Source: Oligoflexia bacterium
GTDB lineage: Bacteria > Bdellovibrionota_B > Oligoflexia > Oligoflexales > JAGOVF01
Length of the DNA: 46,567 nucleotides
Direction: 5' to 3'
NCBI GenBank assembly: GCA_030432875.1
Contig: JAUILP010000022.1
Location: 1 to 46,567, forward strand
Position numbers and translations under genes: made by a program. A model generated the notes under the pieces. That model saw only the letters and a list, made by a program, of their open reading frames with translations. It was not told where the DNA came from and made no database searches. This document shows, in pieces, positions 8,566 to 16,633 of this stretch. Position 1 is the stretch's first letter, and the number at the start of each line of letters is the position of its first letter.

Positions 8566-10002
8566 ATGAATTGGTTGGGGTTTGGCATCTTGCTGATATT
8601 TTTCTCTAATATTTTCAGACAGTTGATTTTGAGATGGGGGTATCTCGCGGTCCCGCCAGCCTATTTATTGATGGGCTCCTGTTTTGGTGTCTTAAATGCC
8701 GCTGAGGAGATTCAAAGTGACCTCAATCACCCGGCGCCCATTGTTATAAAAGCTTCAGAAATTCGCTCGGTGATTAACTATCCTTCGAGTCAGTACCGCA
8801 TGTTTTCTCTAAACAAATCAGGCCAAATGCAGGCAATTCCCTTCCAAATTGATGAAATTGATCCTTGGGGAGATTTTATCCTGCCTTTTGGCCCTGAGAG
8901 TCATTTAAACAAACAATATGCCAACGGTATTTTTGATGGCATCGATGAGCTAAGTTTTATGGGCCCTGATATGGGCATTGAGGGATCGCCGCCTGATAAT
9001 TGGGGATTTAGAAAACCTGACCTCATCCATAAATTAGCCTTTCGCCACGAAGACGGAAATACGGGAGCCGTGTTTTTAGGGATTTATTACCGCACCCCCC
9101 CTGAACAAGCCCATTCAATTAAAAATTATGTTGTCTGGAATATTAAAGATGCACAAATAACCACCAATCGGTATAGATACCGTTTTGACCCCAAAAATTA
9201 CTTAGTCGTTCGTGGTGTAGACGTGGCAAGAAAAGATAGCAAAGGCGAATTTTTTTTTGAACCCATAATAGACTCCTCAACAATGGCGGTCAAAGTTGAT
9301 CTAAAATATTTTGTTACCCTAAATCTAAATCATCGTGATCTCAACAGCCGATTAGATGCCTACAAATCTGGGCCAATTCGCAGTATTATCAGGGTGAGTT
9401 TTACCTATAAACTCTTGAACATCAAATTTGAACTGGGGATGTATACAGAAATTTCATTTTTTGCCAATGCTGTTTTTTTACCGGCTATTTTTTATAATCC
9501 TGTTGATGGCCCTAAACGCCTAAATAAGGGCAGCGGCTTTTATTATGGATTTAATACCTTCAAAAGCACAGATACCCTAAACCTAACCTCTAATATGCCC
9601 GATTATCAAACACCAGGAATCCTTACAAATTTGTTTTCCCATGAAAAAAATGCCGATACAAATCCTTCCCGCTATTGGGTTATAGGGAACACCGATAAAG
9701 AACTGATTTATATGTCTTTAGTTCCTTCACAGAGTCTTTTACGCCAAAAGGTGACGCCTCATCTTTATAAGGAGAAAAAAGGGGCTTCAGAAACGCAAGC
9801 GCGTTTTAACAAAGGAAAAGATTTAGCTCTTGGCCAGGGCCCAGTAAATCTCGCCCTATTTTTCGACTTAACCAAGTTTTCTGAAGGTGAGCATCAAATG
9901 GCCTTCCAGTTACTTTTTGAAAATTATAGCTCTGATCAATTACTTTCTGCTTTTAAAAAAGTAGGTAAATGGCAATACTCGGTAGAGAAAATTAGCCACT
10001 GA
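8566..10002 (+). CDS. Exported protein of unknown function
   Basis: 478 residues from ATG 8566, with no clear ribosome binding site; the start could also be the in-frame TTG 8572 or ATG 8671. Residues 1-46 are hydrophobic and end LNAAEE, which looks like a long signal peptide or anchor. The mature part is rich in beta-type and aromatic segments (IPFQIDEIDPWGDF, GIFDGIDELSFMGPD, GSGFYYGFNTFKS), a periplasmic/outer-surface composition. No catalytic motif or family is recognised. It follows purH by about 95 bases; a TATAAT at 8529-8534 could drive it independently. Confidence 0.7.
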   Translation: MNWLGFGILLIFFSNIFRQLILRWGYLAVPPAYLLMGSCFGVLNAAEEIQSDLNHPAPIVIKASEIRSVINYPSSQYRMFSLNKSGQMQAIPFQIDEIDPWGDFILPFGPESHLNKQYANGIFDGIDELSFMGPDMGIEGSPPDNWGFRKPDLIHKLAFRHEDGNTGAVFLGIYYRTPPEQAHSIKNYVVWNIKDAQITTNRYRYRFDPKNYLVVRGVDVARKDSKGEFFFEPIIDSSTMAVKVDLKYFVTLNLNHRDLNSRLDAYKSGPIRSIIRVSFTYKLLNIKFELGMYTEISFFANAVFLPAIFYNPVDGPKRLNKGSGFYYGFNTFKSTDTLNLTSNMPDYQTPGILTNLFSHEKNADTNPSRYWVIGNTDKELIYMSLVPSQSLLRQKVTPHLYKEKKGASETQARFNKGKDLALGQGPVNLALFFDLTKFSEGEHQMAFQLLFENYSSDQLLSAFKKVGKWQYSVEKISH

Positions 10003-10054
10003 CAAATGTGATCACCTTTTAAAAAAATTTTAAGAGACCCGGAACGCCCTAATT

Positions 10055-10945
10055 ATGGAACAAAACGAATCTACGCAAAGCATGGCTGATAAATCACTGG
10101 TACCATCCCATCAAGGGGAAGGCCTCCCTTTAGTTGTATGGCTTAAAGGCGACGAACCTTTTTTTGACGAATTTTATTTAGATGCTGAAGATGCCATGGC
10201 TTTTTTAGATATCAAAAGAACTCGCCTTTCCCAAATATCTGGCAGAGAAGTACGGGTGGGAAGAGTAAAAAGCGGAAGATATATAGTCCCTAGGTACCGA
10301 AAAGTTGATTTAGTGGCCTACCTTGAACATACTCGGGCTCCGGCAACCCATCAAAAGGCTGCACTTTTGAGCGAAAAAATTGAGAATACCCTTGATGTCT
10401 GGGATAAACGCCTAAGTGCGCAAATGGAGACACTCCTCCAAGAAATAGAAAAATCAGTAGGCACAGTCATTCTAGGTGAAGGAGATAAAACCCGTACCTA
10501 TGTTTATGAATATATCAAAGCTGTAAACAGCAGCTTGCATAGAGAACTTTTTAAGACGAATCAGGAGGTACGTTCCTGGATAAATAAACATTTTTCTATT
10601 AGCGACGATAAAACTTCAACTATGTCGCTACAAATAAGGGACGTGATTTCTCGACTCTGTAAAATCGAAACAAGCATGGCTTTAATCCCAGAGATTCACA
10701 AGTTAGGATTAGACCTTCAGACGCGCTACAAATCTATAGAAAGAGAATTGTCTAAAAACCAAGAAGAACTTCTTAAGCTATTAGCCTATATCGAAAAAAA
10801 TGTTCTATGCACCAAGCAGCCATCGAAGAACCCAGCTTTAATGGGTGCGGAGTACCAAAATCTGGGACGTATAAACAAGACTTTACAGCGTTTCAAAGAT
10901 AATCCAGCCCGAAAAGGTTCCCTAAGACCCAATCCTCCCAGATAA
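10055..10945 (+). CDS. Putative DNA-binding protein with coiled-coil tail
   Basis: 296 residues, no signal peptide. Residues about 38-90 (YLDAEDAMAFLDIKRTRLSQ, then SGRYIVPRYRKVDLVAYL) look like an excisionase/MerR-type winged helix: helix-turn-helix, then a beta wing, then a closing helix. Residues about 105-265 are charged and heptad-like (KIENTLDVWDKRLSAQMETL, SIERELSKNQEELLKLLAYI), predicting a long coiled coil. The C-terminus is basic and Pro-rich. It could be a regulator or a structural DNA-binding protein. It lies between an exported orphan and the CBS protein and is not obviously in an operon. Function is inferred from fold only. Confidence 0.65.
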   Translation: MEQNESTQSMADKSLVPSHQGEGLPLVVWLKGDEPFFDEFYLDAEDAMAFLDIKRTRLSQISGREVRVGRVKSGRYIVPRYRKVDLVAYLEHTRAPATHQKAALLSEKIENTLDVWDKRLSAQMETLLQEIEKSVGTVILGEGDKTRTYVYEYIKAVNSSLHRELFKTNQEVRSWINKHFSISDDKTSTMSLQIRDVISRLCKIETSMALIPEIHKLGLDLQTRYKSIERELSKNQEELLKLLAYIEKNVLCTKQPSKNPALMGAEYQNLGRINKTLQRFKDNPARKGSLRPNPPR

Positions 10946-11080
10946 TTCTTTATATGAAATTATAATTTTTTGTCGCGAAGATTTTTTTCAAAATAGTCAA
11001 ATAGAGATATTCAGCTATGCTAATAGAACTAGCCCCAGGCTCAATAATTTATTATGATTAAGCCGAAAGGAGATACACTT

Positions 11081-11569
11081 ATGCGCGTAAATCAATCAAT
11101 GTCACGAAACATATATACCATAACCTCTGATGTGAGTTTGCTTGAGGCCTATACTATTATGCAGGAAGCTCAAATTAGGCACTTACCTGTTATCGAAGAG
11201 GGTCAGGCTTTGGTGGGTATTATATCAGAACGAGATTTATTACTGAGAGCAACCTATGAAGATGGGGAAATTATTGTTTCTGATGAAGATACCGTAAAAG
11301 ATATTATGATCACCGAAATAATTACCGCAACAGAAGAAACTTCTGTTAGCGAAGCCGCTTTAGCCATGGTAAATAATAAAATTGAATGTCTCCCCGTCAT
11401 TAAATCAGGTTCAGGAGGGCATTTAATCGGGATGATAACATCAACGGATTTACTGAGTCTTCTCGGGCAAGTTTTTACCAGCAATACCCATGACAGTTTG
11501 CCCTTTACCTTCAATATTATCGCAGGTCCTCAGTTGTCGCCTCCTCAAGGAAAAAGACCTTGGGAATAA
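11081..11569 (+). CDS. CBS-domain pair protein
   Basis: Start set at ATG 11081, since AAAGGAGA at 11066-11073 sits seven bases upstream; the in-frame ATG 11054 has nothing comparable. The 162-residue protein is almost wholly two CBS motifs: the first around MSRNIYTITSDVSLLEAYTI ... HLPVIEEG ... GIISERDLL, the second around IMITEIITATEETSVSEAAL ... CLPVIKSG ... GMITSTDLL. Stand-alone CBS pairs usually bind adenine nucleotides or c-di-nucleotides and regulate a partner. No partner is evident; Era follows 57 bases downstream and may be co-transcribed. Confidence 0.88.
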   Translation: MRVNQSMSRNIYTITSDVSLLEAYTIMQEAQIRHLPVIEEGQALVGIISERDLLLRATYEDGEIIVSDEDTVKDIMITEIITATEETSVSEAALAMVNNKIECLPVIKSGSGGHLIGMITSTDLLSLLGQVFTSNTHDSLPFTFNIIAGPQLSPPQGKRPWE

Positions 11570-11626
11570 TAAAATTGCCCACAAAAAAGAAAGAAATGGT
11601 AGCTCCTAATTTATGAAAAAAAATTT

Positions 11627-12637
11627 ATGAAAAAAGCAGAAACCGATACTCTACTGAGCGCTGATATTCCAGCACCTATTACTTCTGAACAAAATGATGA
11701 TTCACGGTGTGGTTTTGTGGCTTTAACGGGTTTGGCAAATGCTGGAAAGAGTTCTCTACTCAATGCCTTAGTCAAGGTCAAAATCGCCGGTGTCAGTGCT
11801 AAACCACAAACAACCCGCCGGAAAATACTTGGCGTTGTTACTGAAGGCAACTGCCAATTTTTATTTTTAGATATGCCAGGACTTCAGGGCGCTAAAACAC
11901 AAAAACTCCTTCTTAACAAAATGATGGAAGCTACGGCATGGCAAAGCTTGGGAGATGCCGATGTCATCTTTTTCATGATGGATATTTCTGAACGGGATCA
12001 GCAAGCGAGTTTTGAACTTCTTTCTTACCTTCTCACCCGCTCGCAAGGTCCCGTACTCATACTGGCGAGCAAATCTGATAAACTCAAAAAAGAAATCCTT
12101 AAAGACCGCCTCATGAGTATAAAGCATTCCCTGGTAGCGCTTATCGAAAAGAACCCTGAGTTTACTAGTCGTTTTATTTCTTTAAAACCTTTCCCCGTTT
12201 CTAGTAAAAACAAATTGACTTTAGGTAAACTCCAAACAAAAATAGCGTCACTCATTCCTGAGGGCCCCTGGCTTTACTCAGAAGATGATATCACGGATCT
12301 CACGACTAAGCAGATTGCTGCGGAACTCATCAAAGAGCAGCTATTTAGATATGCAGGTCAGGAAATTCCTTATGGCACTAGTGCTATCATTGATAAAATT
12401 GAAGAGAAACCGCAAATAGTCCTAGTTCACGCCACTATTTTGGTAGCCCGAGAATCCTTTAAAAAAATCATTATAGGCCAGCATGGGGTAAAAATCAAAA
12501 ACCTCGGCACAGCAGCGCGTAAAGAGCTTGAGCGTTTTTTTGACTGCAAAGTGTTTTTAGACATTCATGTTAAGGTGAAAAAGAATTGGATTAAAGTTGC
12601 GGAATCCATCCTCAACATAGAAGATTTATCAGTTTAA
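11627..12637 (+). CDS. era: GTPase Era
   Basis: Ribosome-assembly GTPase that binds the 3' end of 16S rRNA. G1 is GLANAGKSS, G2 region is KPQTTRRKI, G3 is DMPG, and the C-terminal KH domain is clear (IIIGQHGVKIKNLGTAARKE, then FLDIHVKVKKNW). The length of 336 is a little longer than usual (about 300), because of an N-terminal extension of some 25 polar residues. Odd point: the G4 guanine-specificity motif, normally NKxD, reads SKSD (in ILASKSDK). G5 appears as VSSKN. The gene lies between the CBS gene and tRNA-Pro. Identity is secure; the effect of the G4 change is unknown. Confidence 0.93.
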   Translation: MKKAETDTLLSADIPAPITSEQNDDSRCGFVALTGLANAGKSSLLNALVKVKIAGVSAKPQTTRRKILGVVTEGNCQFLFLDMPGLQGAKTQKLLLNKMMEATAWQSLGDADVIFFMMDISERDQQASFELLSYLLTRSQGPVLILASKSDKLKKEILKDRLMSIKHSLVALIEKNPEFTSRFISLKPFPVSSKNKLTLGKLQTKIASLIPEGPWLYSEDDITDLTTKQIAAELIKEQLFRYAGQEIPYGTSAIIDKIEEKPQIVLVHATILVARESFKKIIIGQHGVKIKNLGTAARKELERFFDCKVFLDIHVKVKKNWIKVAESILNIEDLSV

Positions 12638-12671
12638 CGACGTGGTTATGGTAAGTTAATTTTTATTTTTA

Positions 12672-12704
12672 TTGACTAGACAGTTTGATTAAGTCTTTGT
12701 TACT
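12672..12704 (+). promoter_or_regulatory. Possible tRNA-Pro promoter
   Basis: TTGACT at 12672-12677 resembles a -35 box and lies about 50 bases before the tRNA. The matching -10 is poor (TTGTTACT region, 12697-12704), so this is tentative. Confidence 0.3.
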
Positions 12705-12723
12705 CTAAGAGTCCTTTGAGTGT

Positions 12724-12800
12724 CGGGGCGTAGCGCAGCCTGGTAGCGCACACGTCTGGGGGGCGTGTGGTCGCTGGTTCAAATCCAGTCGCCCCGACCA
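12724..12800 (+). tRNA. tRNA-Pro (anticodon GGG)
   Basis: A full cloverleaf can be drawn. Acceptor CGGGGCG pairs with CGCCCCG. The D stem is GCGC/GCGC with an AGCCTGGTA loop. The anticodon stem CACGT/GCGTG encloses loop CTGGGGG with GGG at positions 34-36. The T arm is GCTGG-TTCAAAT-CCAGT, and CCA is encoded at 12798-12800. Length 77 nt. Bacterial tRNA-Pro has this C1 start and G-rich anticodon loop. Confidence 0.95.
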
Positions 12801-13323
12801 ACTAAATCCCTAAAATCCAAATCCTCACGTTTGCAAATGACTTTCCGGCGATAGCTACGACTGTATTTTTTTAAGCAGTAACCTGAGTAAACAACAAAGG
12901 AGTTTTACTTCGTGAGGACCTCACTAATACCGATCAATATTTTTACTGCGACCATGTTAATTTTTTATGGAGTAAAGGACAAAACTAAGCGCCTTTACAA
13001 CGGCATTGTGAATGTGCCAGATTATTTAGAATGGATCAACAAAACTATCGATACTCCTATTTTTGACGGATTATGATAAATAGATGAGATTGAAGTAAAG
13101 GTTAGTCAAATTAAAGTGACATGATCCTCTAAAGAAATACCAACTCATGGTCTCCTCATTCGAGCATCGCAAGAATAACGGGACCATGCTAAAATTTCGA
13201 CAACTTAAAAACTTGTTTTCTTAAGCGCATAAGTTTGCTATCTTCCTCTCTATCGTCTACGAAGGTCGCCGCACCAATTTAACGTAAATTATTGATTTAT
13301 TTAATAAGCATGGTTGTTTTTGC
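12801..13323. other. Spacer between tRNA-Pro and the MutL operon
   Basis: Apart from the trypsin-like remnant at 12912-13076, no gene, RNA or clear repeat is seen here. No duplicated tRNA 3' end was found that would mark an integrated element. The promoter of the downstream operon must lie here or just before 13324, but no convincing -35/-10 pair is evident. Confidence 0.4.
12912..13076 (+). pseudogene. Trypsin-like serine protease C-terminal remnant
   Basis: A 54-codon open frame from GTG 12912 (AAAGGAG about 12 bases upstream) to TGA 13074-13076. Its second half, RLYNGIVNVPDYLEWINKTI, matches the terminal beta-strand and helix of chymotrypsin-fold proteases (family pattern: G-V-Y-x-x-V-x-x-Y-x-x-W-I). 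The catalytic His/Asp/Ser region is absent and the preceding part is not trypsin-like. Most likely a decayed gene end beside the tRNA, although a small expressed peptide cannot be excluded. Confidence 0.4.
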
Positions 13324-13683
13324 ATGATTGACTGGGTGAAATTTAAACAGGAATTAAAGCACGCCTTCGCTACAGGTCCTGCTAATGTCTCTTTATCAGA
13401 AGAAGATCTCGCCTTTCTTGAAAAAATTGCCACAATCATCGTCAAACGAGGCCTTTCAACCCCTGCTATCATGTTCTTAGATATGTACAAGCCCCTGTCT
13501 TTTTTGGGTAGCCAAGTCCTCGCCTTTTTTGAACCCTTTATGAAAATGGTTATTCCCAAAAAAGTCCAATATGACCGAATTATGAATCTCATGGAAAAAA
13601 GATCCGTCATCGATGCCTTCATTAAGATAATCGATGATTTAACATCTACATCCAAACGCAACGGAGAAAGAATTGAAGCCTGA
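13324..13683 (+). CDS. Small first-gene protein of the MutL operon
   Basis: 119 residues with no signal peptide. The N-terminal part is acidic and helical (SLSEEDLAFLEKIATIIVKR). It is followed by a hydrophobic, Pro/Gly-containing segment (STPAIMFLDMYKPLSFLGSQ, then VLAFFEPFMKM) that is too polar for a normal span but could lie on or partly in the membrane. A basic tail overlaps the next start. The stop (13681-13683) lies inside the mutL-like coding region, so translation is coupled. The name is unknown; as first gene of a seven-gene operon it is probably a dedicated subunit or adaptor. Confidence 0.8.
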   Translation: MIDWVKFKQELKHAFATGPANVSLSEEDLAFLEKIATIIVKRGLSTPAIMFLDMYKPLSFLGSQVLAFFEPFMKMVIPKKVQYDRIMNLMEKRSVIDAFIKIIDDLTSTSKRNGERIEA

Positions 13684-15484
13684 AGACATTAACGTAATTA
13701 TTGCCACGGACTGCGGTAGTACGACGACCAAAGCAATTCTCATTGAAAAAGTCGGCAACGAATATCGCCAAACTTTTCGCGGTGAAGCCCCCACGACAGT
13801 GGAAGCTCCTTTTGAAGATGTCACCAAAGGTGTCCTAAACTCGATACAAGAGATCGAAGAGCTTTCTGGGCGCAAAATTCTCGATGGTGAGACTATCATT
13901 AAACCCGCCCAAGATAAAGATGGCAAAAAGGTTGGGGTTGACGTTTATATTTCAACATCTAGTGCTGGTGGTGGCCTTCAAATGATGGTAGCTGGAGCCG
14001 TAAAGTCCATGACTGGAGAAAGTGCGCAAAGAGCGGCCCTTGGTGCCGGAGCTATCGTCATGGACGTCCTTGCTTCCAATGACAAGCGCCTACCGCATCA
14101 AAAAATCGAACGTATTCGCCAACTCAGACCTGATATGATCCTTCTTTCGGGGGGGACAGATGGGGGAACTATTACCCATGTCGTTGAATTGGCTCAGTAT
14201 ATTGCGGCTGCGGATCCTAAACCGCGCCTAGGCATAGGTTACCGGCTTCCCATCCTCTATGCCGGAAATGTGGATGCGCGAGAACAGATCAAAGAGGTTC
14301 TTGAAGAGAAAATGGACCTAGTTATTGCAGAAAATATCCGACCATCCCTTGAAAAAGAGAATTTGTTTCCTGCGCGTCAAAAAATTCAAGATTTGTTTAT
14401 GGAGCATGTGATGCAGCAGGCTCCTGGTTATAAAAAGCTCATGGAAATGACCGATACGGCTATAATGCCCACTCCCGGAGCTGTTGGCGAAATCATGCGC
14501 ACTATTGCCAACCAATATAACATTACTGTAATTGGTGTTGACATTGGTGGAGCCACAACCGACGTCTTCTCGGTTTTTGGAGAAATTTTCAATAGAACAG
14601 TCAGTGCCAACCTCGGCATGAGTTACTCGATTTCCAATGTCCTCGCAGAGGCGACCCTTCCAAATATCATGCGCTGGATAGACATCGATATGGATGAAGA
14701 TGATCTAAGGGATAGGATTAAAAACAAAATGATCCGTCCAACGACCATTCCCCAGTCCTTGGCTGAACTTAAAGTTGAACAGGCCCTCTGTCGTGAGGCT
14801 TTGAGACTCTCCTTTGAACAGCATAAACTGCTCGCCGTCGGCCTTAAAGGGGTGCAGCGTGTACGCTCAATTTCTGATGTTTTTGACCAGTCCGATAGCG
14901 GAGGAAGTCATATTGATCTCATGAAACTTGATTTGCTCGTTGGCTCTGGTGGGGTTTTATCACACGCCCCCAGGCGTCAGCAATCTATGCTTATGATGAT
15001 CGACGCCTTTCAACCACAAGGCGTCACCCAGATTGCCGTTGACAGTATTTTTATGATGCCCCATCTAGGTGTGCTAGCTAAAGTAAACCCTAAAGCAGCA
15101 ACCGAAGTCTTTATTAAAGACTGTTTAATCAAAATTGGAACCTGTATCGCACCCGTTGGTGCCGCAAAAATCGGTGAAAAAATATTAGATTATAAAGTTA
15201 CCCTCCCCGGCGGCAAGATCGTCAATGAAAGCCTAAAATTTGGCGAAATGATCTTGCATCCTTTAGAACTCGGTGTCGAAGTAGAGATTGAGCTAACCCC
15301 CACAAAATCTTTTGATGTTGGTGGAGGGCGCGGTAAAGTCGTGCAAACCAAGTGCGAAGGTGGCGTGGTAGGACTCGTTCTTGATGGACGTGGACGCCCC
15401 ATTTCCCTACCCAAAGATGAAAACGAGCGCAAACAAAAAATTAGAGAATGGAATTCGGTCTTAAGAATTTATCCGGAGAAATAA
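13673..15484 (+). CDS. MutL-family ASKHA ATPase (glutamate-mutase-activator-like)
   Basis: Starts at TTG 13673 with GGAGA five bases upstream, overlapping the previous gene. 603 residues, longer than ordinary MutL/GlmL (about 460). Actin/Hsp70-type ATPase signatures are phosphate-1 ATDCGSTTTKA (11-21), SSAGGGLQ (96-103), LLSGGTDGG (157-165), phosphate-2 GVDIGGATTDVFS (288-300) and a VGSGGVLSHA adenosine-type motif further on. The last about 130 residues form a beta-rich, charged extension (LDYKVTLPGGKI, FDVGGGRGKVV). Known MutL proteins reactivate B12-dependent mutases. No mutE/mutS is seen in this window; the neighbours are a barrel-sandwich/KOW protein and four membrane proteins. ATP-driven action on that membrane set is inference. 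Confidence 0.88.
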   Translation: MKPEDINVIIATDCGSTTTKAILIEKVGNEYRQTFRGEAPTTVEAPFEDVTKGVLNSIQEIEELSGRKILDGETIIKPAQDKDGKKVGVDVYISTSSAGGGLQMMVAGAVKSMTGESAQRAALGAGAIVMDVLASNDKRLPHQKIERIRQLRPDMILLSGGTDGGTITHVVELAQYIAAADPKPRLGIGYRLPILYAGNVDAREQIKEVLEEKMDLVIAENIRPSLEKENLFPARQKIQDLFMEHVMQQAPGYKKLMEMTDTAIMPTPGAVGEIMRTIANQYNITVIGVDIGGATTDVFSVFGEIFNRTVSANLGMSYSISNVLAEATLPNIMRWIDIDMDEDDLRDRIKNKMIRPTTIPQSLAELKVEQALCREALRLSFEQHKLLAVGLKGVQRVRSISDVFDQSDSGGSHIDLMKLDLLVGSGGVLSHAPRRQQSMLMMIDAFQPQGVTQIAVDSIFMMPHLGVLAKVNPKAATEVFIKDCLIKIGTCIAPVGAAKIGEKILDYKVTLPGGKIVNESLKFGEMILHPLELGVEVEIELTPTKSFDVGGGRGKVVQTKCEGGVVGLVLDGRGRPISLPKDENERKQKIREWNSVLRIYPEK

Positions 15485-15486
15485 TC

Positions 15487-16614
15487 ATGGCACATGCGTA
15501 TACTCCTGGCCTTAGGGTCACGAAAGAAACTGATATTGTTAAAAGCAGAATTCTTCCCTTAAAAGGGAAAGTCCTCAAAAAGGTCGGTGATCTGGTTAAC
15601 CGCAATGACATCGTTGCGGAAACTAATCTCCCTGGCAACGTTTCCATTATCAACGTGGTAAACCAGCTAGGTATTACGGCTAAAGAAATTGAAGAGTTTA
15701 TGCTCAAAAAACCCGGTGATCCCGTGGAAAAGGGCGAAGTCATTGCAGAAACAAAGTCATATTTTAAGTTTTTGCGCACACGTGTGCTAGCACCCTCGAC
15801 AGGCTCTATTGAAAGTATATCAGATGTTACGGGACAGGTTCTCATGCGCGAGCCACCACTACCTGTCAATATTAAAGCCTTCATCGATGGAAAGGTCCAA
15901 TCCGTTATAGAGAATGAAGGCGTTGAAGTAGAAACTATCGCGACATACATACAAGGTATTTTTGGCATCGGTGGTGAAACCAGCGGAGAACTCGTTTTTT
16001 TAGCGGCAACTCCCCAGGAAGTCCTAGACCCCAAAAAAATAAACGATAGTTTAGCAGGCAAAGTTGTCGTAGGTGGTTCCTTCGCCTCCAGCGAGGCTAT
16101 AAAAGCTGCCATCAAGCACAAACTCGCAGGTTTGATTGTCGGTGGTATTAGAGACGCCGACCTTCGGGATCTGCTTGGTTATGACCTAGGTGTTGCCATT
16201 ACTGGACACGAAGATCTTGGCATAACCGTGTTACTCACCGAAGGTTTCGGTGAAATTGCCATTGCCGAACGAACATTTAGGACATTAAAAGAACGCGAAG
16301 GGGAAATTGCTTCAATATCTGGAGCAACGCAGATCAGAGCAGGGGTTATTCGGCCTGAAATAATTATTCCCTATAAAGCGGGACACGTAGTACAGCGCCT
16401 CACTCATGTTGAAGAAGAATTAGGTATGCAAGTCGGGGATCAAATTCGGGTCATTAGAAAACCCTACTTTGGCAGAATCGGCACCGTAAAATCATTGCCA
16501 TCAGGATTACAAGTCGTAGAGTCAGAAACAAAGGTACGTGTTTTGGAGGTCGAGTTTGCTGATGGCGTTACAGCAATCATCCCAAGGGCCAATATAGAAC
16601 TGATAGAGGAATAA
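15487..16614 (+). CDS. Barrel-sandwich and KOW-domain protein of the MutL operon
   Basis: Start at ATG 15487: GGAG lies eight bases upstream and the mutL-like stop ends two bases before. An in-frame ATG at 15448 lies within the upstream gene and lacks this site. 375 residues, cytosolic. The N-terminal part contains two lipoyl/biotinyl-like or RnfC-like hairpins (LKGKVLKKVGDLVNRNDIVA and KKPGDPVEKGEVIAE, then LAPSTGSIESI), but no MKM-type modified lysine. The middle (LAGKVVVGGSFASSEAIKAA, then GLIVGGI and GVAITGHEDLGI) is Gly-rich alpha/beta. The C-terminus, from about 310, is KOW/NusG-like (GDQIRVIRKPYFGRIGTVKS). A scaffold or adaptor between the ATPase and the membrane proteins is plausible. 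Confidence 0.85.
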   Translation: MAHAYTPGLRVTKETDIVKSRILPLKGKVLKKVGDLVNRNDIVAETNLPGNVSIINVVNQLGITAKEIEEFMLKKPGDPVEKGEVIAETKSYFKFLRTRVLAPSTGSIESISDVTGQVLMREPPLPVNIKAFIDGKVQSVIENEGVEVETIATYIQGIFGIGGETSGELVFLAATPQEVLDPKKINDSLAGKVVVGGSFASSEAIKAAIKHKLAGLIVGGIRDADLRDLLGYDLGVAITGHEDLGITVLLTEGFGEIAIAERTFRTLKEREGEIASISGATQIRAGVIRPEIIIPYKAGHVVQRLTHVEEELGMQVGDQIRVIRKPYFGRIGTVKSLPSGLQVVESETKVRVLEVEFADGVTAIIPRANIELIEE

Positions 16615-16633
16615 TACTTCTTATGGAGGAGAA

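Noticed and set aside
13673..15484. Assigning this locus to glutamate mutase metabolism
   Set aside because: MutL is the only link. No mutE, mutS or methylaspartase genes are present and the neighbours are membrane proteins.
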